NCBI GenBank assembly: GCA_030062745.1
Contig: CP099839.1
Span: 26,339,324 to 26,403,323 of the forward strand
Length of the DNA stretch: 64,000 nt
Origin: Capitulum mitella
Lineage: Eukaryota > Arthropoda > Thecostraca > Pollicipedomorpha > Pollicipedidae
Direction: 5' to 3'
Shown here in pieces: positions 50,001 through 63,600 of the stretch. Numbering within the stretch: position 1 is the first letter of the stretch; the number at the start of each line of letters is the position of its first letter. The position numbers and the translations under genes were made by a program. The notes under the pieces were generated by a model that had not been told where the DNA came from, ran no database searches, and worked only from the letters and a program-made list of their open reading frames with translations.

Positions 50001-53000
50001 CGGACGCGGCGCCCGCCCAGCCGGCTGGTGGTGGACCCGGCGCTGCAGGCCTACTCTAGCCGGCCAGAGTACCTCATCGACATCGACTCGCCGTTGCCGC
50101 TGGGCAGCACCGGTGAGTGGGCGCGCCTCCCCGGGAGGCCGGTCCGCACCGCCGTCTTGTGGCTCCTGCTGTGGCCGGCTCGTGCTGCCGGCAGGCGAGG
50201 CGGCGGCTTTTTCGTGTTGGTTATCTCGACCGTTGTCCAACGGCAGCGTGAAGATCGCAGCAGCTAGAGTATTCATATGTTTGTGTTTGAACGAGAGCAT
50301 TGCTGATATCTTCCGTCGGTGGGCTGGACACGAGTAAAAGAGAATTCCTAGATTTGCATGCGAGTAGCCCTGTATTTGGTTGAGTCCCGGTAAAGTTTTT
50401 ACTAAGATTCGGGTATTTTCAGTGGCGTTGTGAACACAATACCCCGAAACCCGAAACAGATCAGACATATTGGCTGTTTTGTACAATGTTCCATGTGAGA
50501 GGGTGCTCTGTCAGTATCATGCGCTCTGTCGCGGTAAAGCATTATCCAGGCCACGTCATCGACAGACGAAATAAACATTTAAGATCGACTGAGTGTGCTT
50601 GACAATGCATGGTCATGAGTAATAACATGGTCGTGATAACCCCATATTGGTGACGATTATCAACAACAGCTTTGGTGCCATTCTGCCGCAATGCAAGCGT
50701 TTTAATGGTTAACGGCTTTTAACCTTACTCAGTGCTTGGTAACCATGCCAATGGACCATGGAGCTAAAAGTACCTTGGCCGTATGCCTCCTCAGTTCGTA
50801 ACGTTAGCCTCATGGCGCTGCATGGCAAATTAACTCACATCTTCCATTCCAGTGCCCCTGACATTTTAGGGATTTGTATTCTTTTGTTTTTTTGTCCTTT
50901 TATGGATTCTGTCAGAATGTTTGATTTGGCGATGTAAAGGATTGTGACCCGTGCTAAGCGAGCTTGTTTCATAGACTCTGACGTATGTGTCCGATCGCGC
51001 AACGGCATGAAACGGCTGATTTTGTGGCGAAAGTTTAGCGTGCCGCCAAGGGTGAGGCACGACCGTGTGCCAGTCAGCGCGACCCTACATTACTCAGCTG
51101 CCAGCTGACCCGTGGGCCAAATACCGGGCTTCGGGGTGACCACAGTCCGTCGTGCGAGGACGGGGGGACCAGCGCTCTACCAAATGAATCGCCGATCGCG
51201 GGTCGGGCGACTTAAGTGGAATGATTCGCCGCTTCTCTTTGGCATGAGACCCGATCTGAACCGTCGTCACCGAGATGTGCTACGATCTTTTACGAAATTA
51301 AGTGTGTTTGTGAAGAATGCGCTGGTGTCGGAATGTCTAGAGCGGCTGAGTGCGGGGCCATTTCGAAGTAATTTTGCTCATGCAACATCATAGGATCGGT
51401 GTTAAAACTGCCAAAGTTGGCCAGTCCGCTGTTCTCCCTGTCATGTGGGCTGCTATTGGTGCGTCCATGTTGGAGATTACATGTTATTTTCCGCGCATAC
51501 TGTTTCTGTACTGTCATCGGCCGGCAATGCATGCTATTGCTATACCATATACCAAAAGAGGATTTTGGATGATGGAAACCGAACCACTTCTGGCCTGTAC
51601 AGGGAGGAGAGTCACCAGCTGGTGGATCGGCATACAGAAGACATCGGGATCAGTCAGTGTGGCAGAAAGGGGCGGTCCATTTGACAACTACGGCGAGGAA
51701 AAGATTTCTAGAGGTATTGTGAAAAGAAAAACTATTACCCCGTATGCCCGTTAAGCTATCGCATAAACTTGTAAACCCACATTGCGCTATCTTGCGCGGA
51801 TCAGTCGTTGTTCTGTTTACCAACTACTTTTCAGGTCAACGTCCATATGACGGAATTAGTGAGTGCTCCCACAATGCCCTGATAAGCCATACCTGCGTAA
51901 AGTAGTGAAGGCAAACCGACGAGAGCAGTCGGGTTCAGGAAAAACGACCAGACAGCAGTGCAAAAAAATGGTCAACAAAGGACAAATATTTCGTATAACT
52001 ACCCAGCACTCGTAACCTGCCATAAGCTTTGCGTTGCTTTGTGCTGCTCTGTTGGGATGCGAGAGGCGAGTGTGGCCATGCCTCAGACGCTTCGGACGTC
52101 CACCTGTGCGTGTACCTGTCGACCGACGACGGCTTCTGGTACTGGTCGGCCTGCGACAATGCTCTCAACTACATCTGCCAGAGGGAGGCCGACCGGGTTG
52201 ACGTGGCGCTGGTTAGTTTGTCGGCCTCTGTTGCGATGCTTCTTTTCGCGAGGCCGGCTCAAGACAGTTTTGCGAGGATGGCGGTGATGACGCACTGGAC
52301 GACGGTCTGGTGGGTCCCGACCGGCTGCGGACGTTTCCGCGCCCGGTTTGTTGCATCATAAGCTTCAAAACAGGCGCTAGTCTCCTAGCAGACGGCCGGT
52401 AACGACTTCGTGAATTGCTCTCCGACCCCGTCGAAGGGAAATCACTTTCGTCAATCCCGGTCTCGGGCAGCTGCCAGGGGCGCATCTGAAATGTTTTCTG
52501 CCGGGATGCGGCGAACGTTATCGCCAACGTTCACTAGTTCAAAGTCTGTGGCCATTTCCCTTTCGTTTCACCTCGTCGCCAGTGTAACGTTCGTGTCAGG
52601 TCCGATGTGAATAACATCATCTCGCCTTTGCTGCTGATTTTCGCTCGCACGCTATTTTGCACATGTTTTATGCATCGCCGTCACTAATCGGTCCGTTACG
52701 ACTGCCGTTACGACTGCGCGCTGTTACGACTGATACGACTGTTACGACTGTTACGAGTGTTACGACTGGCCCCTCCCCGCCAGGTGACCCCGGACCGACG
52801 TCGGACCGACGCCGCGTGGTTCGCGATGTACGGCGCTGCAATAGAGGCCGCGCTGTACGACCGAGCGCGCAACTCCGCACAGGACGACGACAAGGGCACG
52901 TTTGTGCCGGAGCGGGCCACGACGACGGCGGCGACGGCGGCGACGCAGCCGCCGTCGGCGTCGCCGCCCAGTCCGCCGCCCGGCACCGCGGCGGCAACCT

Positions 53001-54556
53001 GCGCCGGTAGCAACTGGGTGGCCGCGGTCGGCCGCTGCCACAAGGTGAGAGGCCTGTCCGGCAGGAGCGCGCCGACTGCGCGCCAGGGCACGTCCGGACT
53101 GAGTTTGTGACGACCGGTGCGCCTTGCGCAGGCGGACTGGTGTAGTTGGTCGAAATGTTCCATTTCTAAATGCTAGTGGTTTTCTGGTATTTTAACGGTG
53201 TGTTTACAAAGGCTTTAAGGGCTTGCGTAGGTGTAGGATTTCTGTAAAAGCGAGGCCACCTTCAGATTGTGAGAAGTTTTGTTCGATAAAAACATCCAAA
53301 CACGTAAAGTGGATCGCTTGCCAGCGCTTTGTCACGTAACATTTTCCTTCCTGTGAATGCCTCACAGTTACATTGCTCTTGAAAAATCAACGCTCGGCAC
53401 CTTGAGAACAGATAAGTGTAGATGGGCTGTGGCTGTCGCGATTTGCCAGTCTATCGCTCTGCATGAGATGGCTGATGCCGATCTTGCACGATGACATGAT
53501 CTTCTGTTGCTTTCACAGCTATTTCTGGAGTCCAAAAACTGGTCTATGGCGGAAGCATTTTGCGTACAGCAAGGCGGACATTTGTCCTCGCTGGCCAGCA
53601 GTGACGACCAGCAAGCCTTCCGGTAAGTAATATAATATATAAGACGCGTATGGTTCGAACGGAGCAGGCCGAAAAGTGTACGTCCGGTGAAACGTTCGCT
53701 GAAATTTGATCGGACGCCGCCTCACTGATCGTCCAGTGGCTCTGGTCTTCGCCGAGCCAGTGACCGGTTGCCTGACCGGCAGGCGGACGTACAACTTCAG
53801 CGAGGGCTCCCTGTGGTTCGGCCTCTCGCGCGGCGCGCCTGGCGGCGCCTTCCGCTGGTCGGACGGCGCGGCGGTCGGCTTCTCCGTCTGGGCCCCGGGC
53901 CAACCGGGCACCGCCGGCGACTGCGGCCTGTTCGACATGCACACGGTATGGCGCCCGGCGGCAGTGAGCGCGGCTGTAGATTCCCGAAAATTGTTGGGGG
54001 GGGGGGGGTCCGCATGGGATTTCAGGCCATTTCTTTTCGGTCATTGCCGTAATGGATACTGAAACTGACATTGCCATAACAGGCATAATGCTGAAGAATC
54101 TGAATACTGGGAGTTCAGACCTTGCTAACCTCGCAGGTCCCCGCGAGCCGTAGAAGTGAGACGCAGTCGTCCCACTGCCTCTTACGGCGGGCGGAGACGG
54201 CGTCGTCGGGCCGGTGACGGGGTCGGTGCCGTTTGCAGGGCCAGTGGTCGGTCGGCGACTGCAGCACGCCGCGGGTGTTCGCCTGCTCCCGCAGCCCGGA
54301 CGCCACAACCGCGCCCACCGTCGCCACCTTGGCCCCCAGCGGTGAGAGGTCTGGCTGATTCGAAACGAGCGCAGCCGATGTTGGTCCCGTGCCTGCGTTG
54401 AAGCCTCCATGCTGTTGTCAGGGGAGCCGATGTATTGCCGTCAGACGGTGTGGTGGCAGGGCTCTCAGTCTGTCAGTGAAACGAATGGCTTTGTTGCTCA
54501 TTCATGAGCGCGTCGGGTTGAATTTCGCGTTGAATTTCCGGCACAGAAAGAAACAA

Positions 54557-54600
<44 letters not shown>

Positions 54601-57600
54601 TGAAATGGGCTCTCTATGGCTTACGCAATGGAAGGGGAGAGATCGTGAATGACATTGAGCTGATAGGAGATGACGTTTCGCTTAAAAAAAGTGCTCGCGA
54701 AATCCCTCACTTCACCATTTATAACATTTGTAATCGTTAATATGAAGGCAACCAGTAAATGCGAACAGAACCGTTTAATCTTCAGTACAGAAAACCCTTG
54801 AACTCTGACTGTCCTGGCCGGCAGCGAGCCAGGATTTGGTACAAAGCAAAGCAGCTCATCACCGTTTTTTCGTCGTTTTACCATAACATGGCCTCGCTGA
54901 ACTGATGCTTTCCATACTGCTCCGTTATTTTTTTCGATTTCGGGACCCTTTTCAGAGCACCACGGCCACGCCACTCGTTGCCACGTCAGAGACAACGCTA
55001 CGCTTGCGTTCCAGTTGCCCCGCCGGCGTGCGGCGACGACAACTGGATGAAGCACAATGGCGTTTGTATCACGGTGGTGACCGACTCGCCCGCCAGCTGG
55101 CACCAGGCCGAGCTCAACTGTCGCAACCGGTCGGCCACCCTGGCCAAGGTCGACTCCCACCTTGTGCACATTTTGATCACCCTTGAAGTAAGTGGTCTTT
55201 GTTGTGGCATTTTGTCGACAGATGTTCAAGTCCGCACGCTTCACCGGCACATCCCGGCAATGAAGTCCTGCGCACCATGAATCTGGGTAGAGGCACCTCT
55301 CGTATTTCCCTGTGGTTTGTCCGGTTATCAACTGCTCTTTACGATGGTGCGTGCAACTGGCAATCAGTCACCAGGAAAGTGGCGGTGCTAGCTTGGGACG
55401 TTGGTGAGGAGTTGGGCACTTGTGACGCAGTCATAAGCGAGAAAAGACCAAGAAGCCGATGTCAGTTCACCCTATAAAACGCAACAAAGGTGCAGAGGTT
55501 GCGACGATCGTATAACAAAAATTGCGTGTCCATTGACAGACACAGACACAGGAACTGGAATGTCCCTGGTGTTCATCTTTGTGTCTGGTCATCGTTGGAG
55601 ATGTGTGACGTTTTTTGCACCAGAAGCATCGACCATGCTTGTGATGTTTCGCAGGTAACGGGCTCAGCTGCAGAAACGTTCAGAGCTCTGGTTGTTGTTA
55701 TTGTTGGGATTTTTAGACGCGTCCACTACTGACGTCTGCGCCGCTCAGCATAGCCTGCGCCCTCGTTTTGGACAGTTCCTTGACTGTTGATCATTGGTGA
55801 ACGTCGTTAAATATTTTCTCTCGTCTGTTTCAGCAGAAGTGCCAATTTGTCCAGAAGGCATAACCATAAAAGAACAGAACTAATGATGTCCGTGAAAGTC
55901 ATGATCAAAAAGAAATACGTCTTTCCGCTTACTAGGCAAACCATCAGTAGAGTAGCCAGAGGGGGAAGTTCAACTGACGCGCTCCTTCCGTTACGGTCAG
56001 AGGTTCCTAAAAACTGGCCATTATCACAAGTTATTTGTTCGACATTTTTCCAATGCAGAAGTAGTGCGCGACTACTTTCAAAAGGATATTCTATTGGATA
56101 GAATCAATTTCTACATTTGCATCATACACGAACTTTGGTGGTTTGTGTCCCTTGTTACGTTGGTACCTTACATAATGGCCGACACAAGTTACTGTCACAT
56201 CGACCCCAAGGGCGGATCCAGACCATGTGCTAAGTGGGCGCCAAATATTCAACCGTGTAACCCAACCTACCCCAAATATTGATTTTTCCTCGGATTAGGA
56301 CAACTTTCATATTTCGAAACTTCATATTTCCAAAATTAACATTTTTAAAACAAATGTTTTGAAAGCAAAAAAAAACGTTGCTTCCTTCCAAAAAAGGGGC
56401 CAAAGGACATCTTGCCCCCGTTTTCTAACGAAAGGGCAACTATGGCTCCGATGGCACCCCTTCCCTGCCGAACCCGCAAGTGGTCGACCCCACCAACAAT
56501 TTTCCCAGCCGGAACCAAGGCGTTGGAGAGTTTCTGGACATTGCGTGGAAGCAGATGGCGAAAGACTGCTGGTGCAGCCAATACGTTTCAGTTAACATCA
56601 GGTTACGGCTAACGCTGCGCGCGCCACTTGCCACACAGGCGCGCCAGAACGGTCGTCGGTCGGTCTGGATCGGACTGAACAAGCTGGCGCCGCCCCATGT
56701 GCCACGCTGGACGGACGGCTCGGCCATGAGTCCGGTCCTCATCAGCCGGTCCTCCGCTACAGGTCGGTGGCCGGACCTGCTCGGACCGGCAACGGCCTCA
56801 CGAGCGGTGGTGGGGTGTTTTCCGAACTGGGGAAAGGCAATGCGTACTTTAACGTGCTTTGAGTCGTCACGTGTCGTGCCTGAGAGTGCTCGATTTTCTT
56901 TCCAAAACGCTGAGTCTCCGCCGCTGGTCATTTGAACTGAATTCTGATGACAGGCCGCTGTGCCACATCATTCTGAACGGCGTCTCAGTCTGCGGCTCTG
57001 TGATGCATCCAGTCTACCTGTGATCTTGTGTTCAGTCTGGTGGACTGCGGTCGGATACCGCCGTCCGATCTTTGCATGCACGGAGAATCCGGAACGGGGC
57101 ACACGAGGCGCTTAGTCTGTTCTCCGACTTACGACACCTGTACTGTGTTTCTACTACTCTGCGACTACTTTACGTGCTTCTAGCTGTCTTAAACACGACC
57201 CGATCCTGCAACCCTACTGACCCTGACGGGGGCACGTCCAACCTCCCGTCCGCCACCGCTTTTCAACTGCCGACCGCCGGCCGTCAGACATGGCCAGCTG
57301 CTTCCGCATACACCAGAACGGGAGACAGTCCTCGATAGGCCCGGCCAACTGCAACGCGCCTCTCGACTACGCGTGCCAAAAGCCGGCGGACGGGAGCGCG
57401 CCGCCGCCGCCGCCGCCGTCGCCGCCGCCGCTGCGCTCCAGCTGTCCCTCGGCCTGGGCGCCGTACGGCGACGGCCGCTGCCTGCGCGTCTACCCGGAAC
57501 GCACCAGCTGGGCGGATGCGCGCCGCGCCTGCCGCGACGAGGCCACCGACGCCGAACTGGTCAGCGTGGCCGACCCCGTCCAGCAGGGTGAGTCCGGGAC

Positions 57601-60600
57601 GGGGCCCGAGCGTCGTGGGAGAGTGGACGCACCGGTCACTCGCGTGACGAGGCCGTATTCGCCAACCGCTCTTCGTTCTAAACAGTCAAGCAAACCTGCA
57701 CTGCGCCGTTAGGGATTATTTCTCCCGGACGTTTCAAAGAGCACACCGTGGTCTATCGAAGCGCACAATTTTGTTCGAGCACTCCTATTCCTCACGTATC
57801 GCATCGCACTTTACAGCCTTCCTGACCCTGGCCATCAAGAATTCGACCGGCAACCTCTGGATCGGCCTGACGCACGCGACGCTGGACAACCTGCGCTTCC
57901 TCACCTGGACGGACGAGTCTGCGGTCAACTTCACGGCGTGGGCTCCGGGCCAGCCGTCCAGTGTGGTGGGTCCGGTCGCGGCTCGTGATGAGTGGCGTCC
58001 CGATTGGGCTGAGGTCGCACGTGATCGTGGGGAACTGCTAACATGTGTTCTTCGGTATGTCGGAGTGCGGGGGCATCTCAAGCAAGGCAGAAAAGTAACA
58101 TCTCCGACCTTCGGCGTTTCACTTCGCGTGGAACGAATGTACTGCAGAATGATGTTTTCATTCCATTACTTTTGAAAAGCTGCGTCTATTTTGGACCAGA
58201 GTGGCAATATGCGTGTTATCGTGGCTGTCGCAAGTGTGTGTCTCCCGCTTGAGTACGCTGTGCATACCGATGTCTCAGCAGTACGTTTCTTTTCAGTAGC
58301 AGACGCCAGCCCAGGATTTAAGAATGGGACGTGGTTTTAATATCTAATTACCCTTGTGATCACGCCTTATCTGTTAAGTTATCTGCATGAGTAGTTAGCT
58401 CAAGCACTCACTGTTTATCCGTGCCTTGTCGTCAGTGTGCCGCTTGTCCTGTGACGCTCAGTGTGCTTTGTCGTCATTGTGCCGCCTGTCTTGCAACGCT
58501 CAGTCTGCCGCCTGTCTGTGACGCTGATTGTGCTTCGTCGCCAGTGTGCCGTCTGTCCTGTGACGCTCAATGTGTTGCGTCGTCATTGCACCGCCTGTCC
58601 TGTGACACCAGTGTGCTTCGTCACCAGTGTGCCGGCTGTCCCGTGCCGTGTGGCATGGTGAGCGGCGGTCAGAGTCAGACCCCCGGCGTCTGGAGCGACG
58701 TGGACTGCACGCAGCGGTTCAGCTTCGTCTGCCAGCGGCCGGCCACACCCAACAACTCCATCTCGGCCGGGCCGAAGTTCTGCGACCCGCCTTTCGGCGA
58801 CTACATAGCTGCCGGCGACTCCTGCTACAAGGTGACTGGACGTCAGCGAGCGGCGGACGGGCCGGAGGCCTGCGACTAGACGTCTCCTTGGTGGGAGTGA
58901 TGGCGAAGAGGAGGGTGAAACATACTTTGCGAGGGAAGAGGCTGTTGTTGAGTAGGGTGCCGTGCTGAATGTCATAAAAGCTGGAATTTCAAGACATGGC
59001 TGGGTGCGGGGATGGAGGTGAACTTCCCAAAGATACGAAACGATACAGCTGACCACAAGCGATGTTTCTCTGACGCCAAGGACACTGTCACGTGGTCCTG
59101 ACAGCCGTTACAAGCGGCGGCGGCGAACGTGACGCACCTCTGGCCGTAGAACGTTAATCCGTCCCGCTGCCGCAGATCACGCAGCTCGAGATGACGTGGA
59201 GCGACGCGGCCAACTACTGCCAGACGGAGAACAGCAGCCTGGCGTACGTCGGCGACGTCTTTGACAACGCCCAACTGGTCACCCTGCTGTACCGAGACGG
59301 CGGCGCCCAGTACTGGCTCGGCCTGAGCGACACCCTGGTGAGTCCCGGTCACTGGGACCACTGGCCGCCAGAGGTCGGGCGCACGCGGCGACGACAGTAT
59401 TCGTTGGTAAAGCGGCATTGTGTCAAGGTCGACCATCGTGATGCCGCCTGTCATTAGCTGCAGCCAAAAAGAAGGGGGGGGGGGGGAGGCGAAGGAGATG
59501 GCGGCAAGGGCGGGTCCGGGCCATGTGTGTTGCGGGGGAATAAATCTCCATCCGTGCAACCTGAGGTGCCACCAAATGCTTAGTTTCCCTGGATTTCGGC
59601 CACTTTGTTTTGTCATTTCCGAGAATTAAGATGTATTTTTTAATGTTTCAAAAACGAAAAATGGACTTCTCTATCCGAGGGCAAATGTTGTCACCCTCCC
59701 CATCGAAACGGGGGTCAAGGCCCCGTTGACCCTTCCCCTGAATCCGCGAGTGGATGGCAGCCTGCCTTTGACGGTGAATACAGCGTGCCGCTGTTTTGTT
59801 TGAGACGTGAATTTGGTTAGGCGCTGTTTTCTGTTGTGTTTTTATCCGCGGACGCAATTTAGACGCTGGGGTTTTGAATTAATTTCGCCTTGCCGCTCTT
59901 AATGATTGACTTCGGTTCCTTTGGACTTTTATGTGTGCTGTCTCAGATCTCAACAATCCTTCCATTTTGTCGCGACCCAGCCGTGCCCTGCAAGCACCGC
60001 TGACCCGTCACTCTCGCTGCCTGTCACGCTCGCCTTCCGTCGCTGACGCTCCGCATCCGCCAGCATTACGGCACGATGGAGTGGACGCAGCCGTGGCCGC
60101 CGTCGCCCACCTTCCTGAACTGGGACCCGGTCGGCCAGCAGCCGGCGGTGCGCAGCAGCTGCGCCGTCCTGGTGGCCGCCTCCGGCCTCTGGCGCCACGT
60201 GTCCTGCACAGCGCGGCGGCCCTTCGTCTGCCAACGCTCGCTGCGGCCGCCACCGGCGGCGCCCGGCGGCGCCCGCTGCCCTGCCGACGGCCCGTGGGTC
60301 GGCGGCGCCACGCGCTGCTTCCGCGTGTTCCAGGGCGGCGACGACAGCCTCGGCTGGGCCGCGGCCAAGGATGCGTGAGTGCACGGAGGGCCGGACACGA
60401 CCTTCCGTTTGGAACGGAGGGTAGATCGGGATACGCAGATGGCATGATGTATGGCGTGAATCTGATGATGACGCAAAGTACGTAGTACTGAGTACATAGT
60501 ACAAAGTACGACGGATATGCGCGAAAACGACAGGGAAGAGAACAGAGGCAGAACTAGAGGGATAGAGATAGAGAGGGGAAGGAAGAGTGCGTGAGAAACA

Positions 60601-63600
60601 AAGAGCGGTTTGCTGTGGACTGCAGCCGTTCCGGTTTTTCAGCTGCGAGCAGCGCGGTTACCAGCTGGCCGTGGTGTCCTCTGAAGAGGATTTCGGGGCC
60701 ATCCGGGACGCGACGCAGAACCTCACGCAGCAGCAGGGCTCCAGCGCCTGGATCGGCCTCAAACACCAGGACAGTGGTGGGTGGCCTGTTCCCGTGGCGT
60801 CGCTTAGATTGGGGGGGGGGGGGAAGAAGCGTGGAATCACTGCACTGCAAAGCACGTACTCCTTTTCCTGTAGATTTTTGTGGGTCCGTTCCCGGCCCAA
60901 GTACATTTCAAGACATTTTTGTTGTATTCCGTCATAGTTTGTAGGGAAAAAAACGAAAAAAGCAGCATTCTCCAGCATGAGAATACACAACGCAAAAATG
61001 TCGAACAAATGCACACATACGAACCGTCTGCAAGAAGTAAGTGTGCTCTCCGTTTGTGACTGGCACTTCCTGACCAGTTCTTAATATTTAGACAGGTGTG
61101 ATGTATTGCACGTGCAGCATTGCAGCATCATTCCGTTCTGCGTTCTCGGGACTTCTGACACTTTAACTTTCTGAAATCTTTGGTCAATTCTAGGCTCGAA
61201 AGCACACTGCTAGTGTCCGTTTTGCTCTGGGCAAAGCCGCAAGGAGATGTGGAGACAAAGAGACGAGGATATATATGGACCTTTGCAGCATGACGCAACA
61301 TATTAAGGAACAATGTGTAACATGGACAAAGCGCAAACAATCAAACGTGACCTCTGACTAACCACCGACAGTCTCATACTACAACGTTTGCCCATTGCAA
61401 AAGCCTGAAGACGACGGGTGAATTCTGGAGACTTTCGAAAGTTCTTGATCGGGGCAGTGCGGCTGCGACAGCCGTGCACCGGCGGATTGTATGGGTCAGC
61501 TGACCTGCTCGCATAATTTTTCTTTCCGATTGAGTAACCCCATTTTTCTCATCAGACCGGGAGAGATGGCAGATGCAGACCCTTTGCGCCCTCCTGCAGC
61601 AATCCAGATGACAAAAGTCGAATGCTACGCGCATAACGAAAACAATACGTGTGTATTCGTATGTCCGGGATCCACTGATTTAAATGTTTTCTTCTTGCCT
61701 GGAAGCTAATTCCCTGGACGATGGAGTAACAGTTCGACTCCTTTCGCAAAAGCTCCTGACGCAGCAAATGAAGCGGTGCCTGCTAAAAACCTCTGGCTTC
61801 CCATCCCACCCTATTTCGTGGGCCGTAGTCTACTCACACCACGAATAGCACATCCCCACGGCCCCATTGCCACCATGTCTCTGGGCGAACAACTGGTCGC
61901 GGCAGTGTTCCCCTGCATGTCCGCCGGCGTCGCTGTCCGCTCTGTCGCGCCGCCGTCGCGCTTTCCGCTGACGCGTCCACTCTGGCCGCCCAGGTCCGGC
62001 CTGGGTGGACGGCAGCCCGGTGACGGTGGCCATGTGGAGCGGCCAGGAGCCGCAGCCGAGCTCGCCAGAGCGCGGCTGCGTCAAAGCCTCGCGCCAGGCC
62101 GGCGGCCGCTGGGTCACGGAGCAGTGCAGCACGCGGCTGCCGTTCGTCTGCATGACCGGTGAGCGGGTCGATTGGCCTGAACCCCTGCCCCCCCCCCCCG
62201 GCCGCCGGACGGTGGTCATCGTGGAACGCAGCTGTCCTCAGGGTGCTGTGAGTCAGCGAGTAGTGCGCCTATGAGGCAGGAGAGGCGGGAAATAACGGCA
62301 GTGGCGCGATCTGGTCAGTCTGTGTTGTATTTGGATCTGTTTGCCGCTGGCAGGAGCGCTGTTGACTGCCGTCAGCCGGCCAGCCGGAGCCGCATCTAAG
62401 CGACCATCTAAAACCATTTGCCAATGGTATCCTCTGTCGACTCAGTCCATATTCGTCAGTCGTCCGTCACGTCCGACTTTTCACTCATTGATCATGTTTA
62501 TAGGACTACTTTCATCAACGGTCTGTCGCGTCGCACCGTCTCTATCAGAGGCCAGAGTGAATGCGCGTGGCTCAATGACCTCTTCCGCAGGACAGTTTCC
62601 ATTTGGAACATACCGCGTCGGACTACATTCGTTTTCACTGTTTCGTGTCGCGTCATCTCCGTCATGTTTCGCGCCGGTCTGTCCCGTCACCTGCGTCATG
62701 TTCCACCAGTGGCGGACCGTCCTGTGACCGGCGCCGCGGCTGGCGGTGGCGGCGGCGGCGGCTGGGCCGTGTTCGGCATCGTCTGCCTGGTGCTGGTGCT
62801 GGTGGTGGCGCTGGTCGGGCTCGGCCTGTGGCTGGCCGGCCGGCGCAGGCTGTTCGGCTGGCTGCCGCGCCGGCTGGCGGCCCACAACTCGGTGGAGAAC
62901 CTCGCCTACCATCACCGCGATGAGGCCATCTCCTCCGACTGGTGAGGACGGTTTCACGAATCACCCCCCCTGTACGTTTTGGTCATGAGAGGAGCTTTTA
63001 GTTCGCAGTATGGTCTAGTTCACACGAGGGAACGTTGTTTAGATGCATGTAATGTTACGATCTTTCACGTGACAACGTAGTTATAATCACGGGCCAGCCC
63101 TCCGTCTCTCCGGAAGATGGCTTGACATTACAATGTTAAATCCTTAAGATAAGCTAGTGATAATCTCTGAGACCGACCTGCCTCGGACTAACCAGAGTTG
63201 TTCTGCAATTTTGATCATGCTGCAAGTTCTAGAACTTCTGAACTTATCACAACAGCACCAGTGTAACGTACTGGAGCATGCAGCTTTTAACTGAACTTGT
63301 AATGAAGGAACTTTGCTTTTGCTCTGAAAGTTCATTGGTGCAACGAGGCAAAAACAGACAGCTACTTTGGTGGACACCTTTGGACTGTCTTTTCCACCTC
63401 CATTAGACCCGTGTTTTCTGTAACCTGAAGGGGTGTTGATCGGTAATTCATAATTCATAAAAAATTCATAAAAATTCATAAAAACGTAGTTATCACAAGT
63501 GGGTCCGTCCATGTCCTCTCCCCTCAGCAGACCCACCGAGTGGTTCCTCAGTGGTCACGAGGCGACTGTCCACTGTTCCAGGCCGAACCGAGCCAACCTC

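Noticed and set aside
58421..58627. Treating the Cys-rich repeat frame as a separate gene
   Set aside because: It is a minisatellite continuous with exon 14 of the receptor; at most it is an alternative extension of that exon.
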